A stretch of DNA of 33,116 nucleotides from CAZGMJ01 sp964526785. GTDB taxonomy: Bacteria; Planctomycetota; Phycisphaerae; Sedimentisphaerales; Anaerobacaceae. Below, piece after piece: positions 31,180 through 33,116 of the stretch (the first letter of the stretch is position 1; each line of letters begins with the position of its first letter). The notes beneath the pieces are model-generated. The model did not search any database and had not been told where the DNA came from. It worked only from the letters and a program-made list of their open reading frames with translations. Location of the stretch: the NCBI GenBank assembly GCA_964526785.1, contig CAZGMJ010000054.1, forward strand, positions 1-33,116. Direction: 5' to 3'. The translations under genes were made by a program, and so were the position numbers.

Positions 31180-32748
31180 TCAGTGCGTGAGCGTATCGTC
31201 GGAGCCGCCGTAGATGAACCGCATCTTTCCGACGTTCGGTATGGCCGCCAGGGGGAACCTGGCGAACGGCTTGAAGCCGCTTGGCCAGTACACGAACAGG
31301 GCCTTGCCGACGAGATAATCCCGCGGGACCACGCCCATATCGTACTGTCCGCCGGCGTTGCCGATGCCCGGGCTTTCCCACCAGCGGCTGTCCTGGCTGT
31401 TCGGGCTGTTGTCGCCGAGAACGAAGAACTGATCGTCGCCCAGCGTGAAGGGGTTGTCCTGCGTTGCCCGGCCGATCTCGGTGCTGCCGGCGTACTTGGT
31501 CCGCGTGTAGTGAATGTCGCGAAAGACCGCCACGTGCAGCAGCGTCAGTTCGCCGGCGCCGAATACCGCCGCGTGCGGCGGGACATCCTCGCGGATGGTC
31601 CCGGCATCGTTCGCGTCCCGCCCAAGGTCGAAATGCAGTTGCTCGTCGCCGAACTCCAGAATCAACTGATGGTCCACGTTCGCAAAGCGAAGCGGGGCGG
31701 TCTCAGCCGCCATCGCCGCCGCCGAATCCAGCGGCTTGCTGTTGAGAACGGTCTCCGAGCCGTCTTCCTCCTCGCGGGCGATCACCATCTGCCCGTTGAA
31801 GTCCACCCAGCCGCGATATGTCACGTCATACTTGCTCAGCTCCACGCCGATCTGCCCCTCCGGGCCAAAAGCCTGCACGTAAAACCGAACCATCAGATCG
31901 CTGCAGTAGGGCAGGTACGGATACTCGCGAATGGCGTTGTAGGCGTACGTCGCGCGGAAATCCAGATCGCCGCCGCTGTCGTAATGCATCGTCTGGCGGT
32001 CGCCCGGGTCGCTGTCGAGCTGAAACACCGTCGGATGGTCGGGATGGATGTCCCAGTCCGAATCGGCCGTACGGAACGGCTGCACCCACGGGCGGTTGTA
32101 CTGCATGCTGAACGTCGGCTCCTTCGGCTTGATCGGCTGAAAGTCGTGGTCGTACACCGGCATCCACAGTTCCTGCTGCACCTTCGGCGGCTTGCGAACG
32201 ATCTGCCCGTCGATGTAGACGTCGCCGTCTATGATCTCGATCGTCTCGCCCGGCAGCGCCACAAGACGCTTGATGTAGTTGATCTGCGGCTCCAGCGGGT
32301 TCTTGAACACGATCACGTCCCACCGCCTGGGATCGAAGAACTGATAGATGCACTTGAGCACCAGAATCCGATCCCCATTGGCGACCGAAACCGGCGGGCC
32401 CCCGGGCGGGAAGTGGTTGCAGCTCGGACAGCGCGTCGGCGGCATCTGCTGGGCCCCGGCCGGGACGCTGTCCTCGCCCATGCCGTAATCCCGCGGACTG
32501 AAGCCGTGCTGATACTCGTAGCCGCACTGCGGGCAGCGCACGCGGAAATGGGCCCCCATCAGAGTCGACGCCATGCTCCCGGTCGGGATGCGAAACGCCT
32601 CCATCACGAACGCCCGGAAAACGAACGCCAGAATGAAAGCCGTAATCAGCCATTCGAACGTGTTGGCGATCTCGGCCGCCCGGTCCTTCTGCCGGCCGGT
32701 GTGTCCCTCGACCTTCGGTTTTTCGCTGCTATCCTGCGACATATGCAA
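31180..32748 (-). CDS. lepB: Signal peptidase I, long form with zinc-ribbon-like insert
   Basis: A 522-residue S26 peptidase that removes signal peptides from exported proteins. One N-terminal membrane helix (about 31-49) precedes the active-site box IPTGSMAST, with Ser58. The general-base lysine is Lys160 in YIKRLVALPGE. Box E, GDNSPNSQDSR, lies at about 452-462. Between serine and lysine sits a CPQC...CPSC module (Cys72, 75, 107, 110), a likely zinc ribbon not found in E. coli LepB. A further 250 residues or so (about 190-440) are inserted before box E, giving a protein much longer than the usual 200-320 residues. Start at ATG 32748; a second ATG two codons later is possible. It is preceded by a good promoter and is not in an operon with its neighbours. 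Confidence 0.93.
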   Translation of the reverse strand: MHMSQDSSEKPKVEGHTGRQKDRAAEIANTFEWLITAFILAFVFRAFVMEAFRIPTGSMASTLMGAHFRVRCPQCGYEYQHGFSPRDYGMGEDSVPAGAQQMPPTRCPSCNHFPPGGPPVSVANGDRILVLKCIYQFFDPRRWDVIVFKNPLEPQINYIKRLVALPGETIEIIDGDVYIDGQIVRKPPKVQQELWMPVYDHDFQPIKPKEPTFSMQYNRPWVQPFRTADSDWDIHPDHPTVFQLDSDPGDRQTMHYDSGGDLDFRATYAYNAIREYPYLPYCSDLMVRFYVQAFGPEGQIGVELSKYDVTYRGWVDFNGQMVIAREEEDGSETVLNSKPLDSAAAMAAETAPLRFANVDHQLILEFGDEQLHFDLGRDANDAGTIREDVPPHAAVFGAGELTLLHVAVFRDIHYTRTKYAGSTEIGRATQDNPFTLGDDQFFVLGDNSPNSQDSRWWESPGIGNAGGQYDMGVVPRDYLVGKALFVYWPSGFKPFARFPLAAIPNVGKMRFIYGGSDDTLTH

Positions 32749-32824
32749 CCAATCTCAAAAGCCGGATTATCGAACACGCAACACCAGGTGCACGCTCGAC
32801 GATCCGCAGAATCAGAGACCGGCC

Positions 32825-32853
32825 ATTATTACCGCAAACCCCCGCCGGGTCAA
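32825..32853 (-). promoter_or_regulatory. Sigma-70-type promoter for signal peptidase I
   Basis: On the minus strand, TTGACC (32853-32848), a 17-bp spacer and AATAAT (32830-32825); each box matches consensus at 5 of 6 positions. Transcription would start near 32818, about 70 nt before the ATG. This is the best promoter match in the window. Confidence 0.6.
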
Positions 32854-33116
32854 CGACTTATTGCATACCCTCCGCCCGCGACCGACAAATGCAGCGTCGA
32901 GAGCCCGCACCAACGGCCGAAAAGAACGGCTGGAACCGAGATTGGAGCCGGTTAGCTGGAGTATGCTGAGACGGCAGAAGAACCTTCGCAGAGGATTCAG
33001 CGACTGCCGTTGCAATATACAGCCATCGCCGTTCCGCTCCCGTCGATTACCACATGGCTAAATAGGGCTTGCTGAGTAGAGCTTAAGTTCTTGCTTTACA
33101 AACAGATGGGATTGGG
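32854..33116. other. Terminal non-coding stretch
   Basis: No gene supported up to the window edge. Open frames here are short or shadows. The last 60 bp are AT-richer than the rest and may belong to the control region of a gene beyond the window. Confidence 0.4.

Overview
The window looks like a chromosomal segment of a Planctomycetota bacterium, probably in or near Phycisphaerae. This is inferred from gene content, not from a marker search. The pointers are a PEP-CTERM protein, a Tat-exported Gfo/Idh/MocA oxidoreductase, a lipoprotein pair of DUF1080 and DUF2961 (GH172-like) type, a lipoprotein GH78 rhamnosidase, an oversized signal peptidase I with a zinc-ribbon insert, and a GyrA that is atypical in the quinolone region. 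I see no rRNA, tRNA, CRISPR array, transposase or phage gene.

Layout. 1-3190: an ABC-F ATPase (+) converges on a PEP-CTERM protein (-) across a strong hairpin. 3191-3827 has no recognisable gene. 3828-6780 is an island of very small envelope and stress genes, all +: entericidin-like lipoprotein, DUF1328, a second acidic lipoprotein, CsbD, YqjD/ElaB-like, YqjE-like, a DUF2892-type protein, MgtC/SapB, and a second DUF1328. A decayed piece of a second csbD lies behind it at 7089-7125. 7160-8656 is a B12-binding radical SAM protein, convergent with the Gfo/Idh/MocA oxidoreductase. 10402-20027 is a peptide-use locus: OPT transporter, M2 peptidase and tricorn-like protease on -, divergent from a POT/PTR2 transporter on +. 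20120-21865 is the DUF1080/DUF2961 pair (-). 22099-25729 is gyrA followed by holA (-). 26084-27332 is an exported flavodoxin-like protein overlapping a Cys-rich DUF6144-like gene (+). 27494-30763 is a GH78 alpha-L-rhamnosidase (-). 31180-32748 is signal peptidase I (-), preceded by a good sigma-70-type promoter.

How it fits together. The peptide locus can cut peptides outside the cytoplasmic membrane (tricorn-like and ACE-like enzymes, both with export signals) and import the products (OPT and POT carriers). The POT carrier carries about 285 extra residues, partly discoidin-like, between predicted TM9 and TM10. That is the place where animal PepT1/PepT2 carry their extracellular domain, and it is the most intriguing item here. 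The glycan-related genes (GH78, GH172-like, DUF1080, Gfo/Idh/MocA) fit a polysaccharide degrader. The small-gene island resembles the general-stress/envelope set of proteobacteria and shows duplication and decay.

Promoter calls were made by eye. Several genes have a -35 like TTGAC(N), a 16-17 bp spacer and a -10 like TA(NNN)T at a sensible distance, and these are listed individually. Domain names are from recognition of motifs, not from searches.
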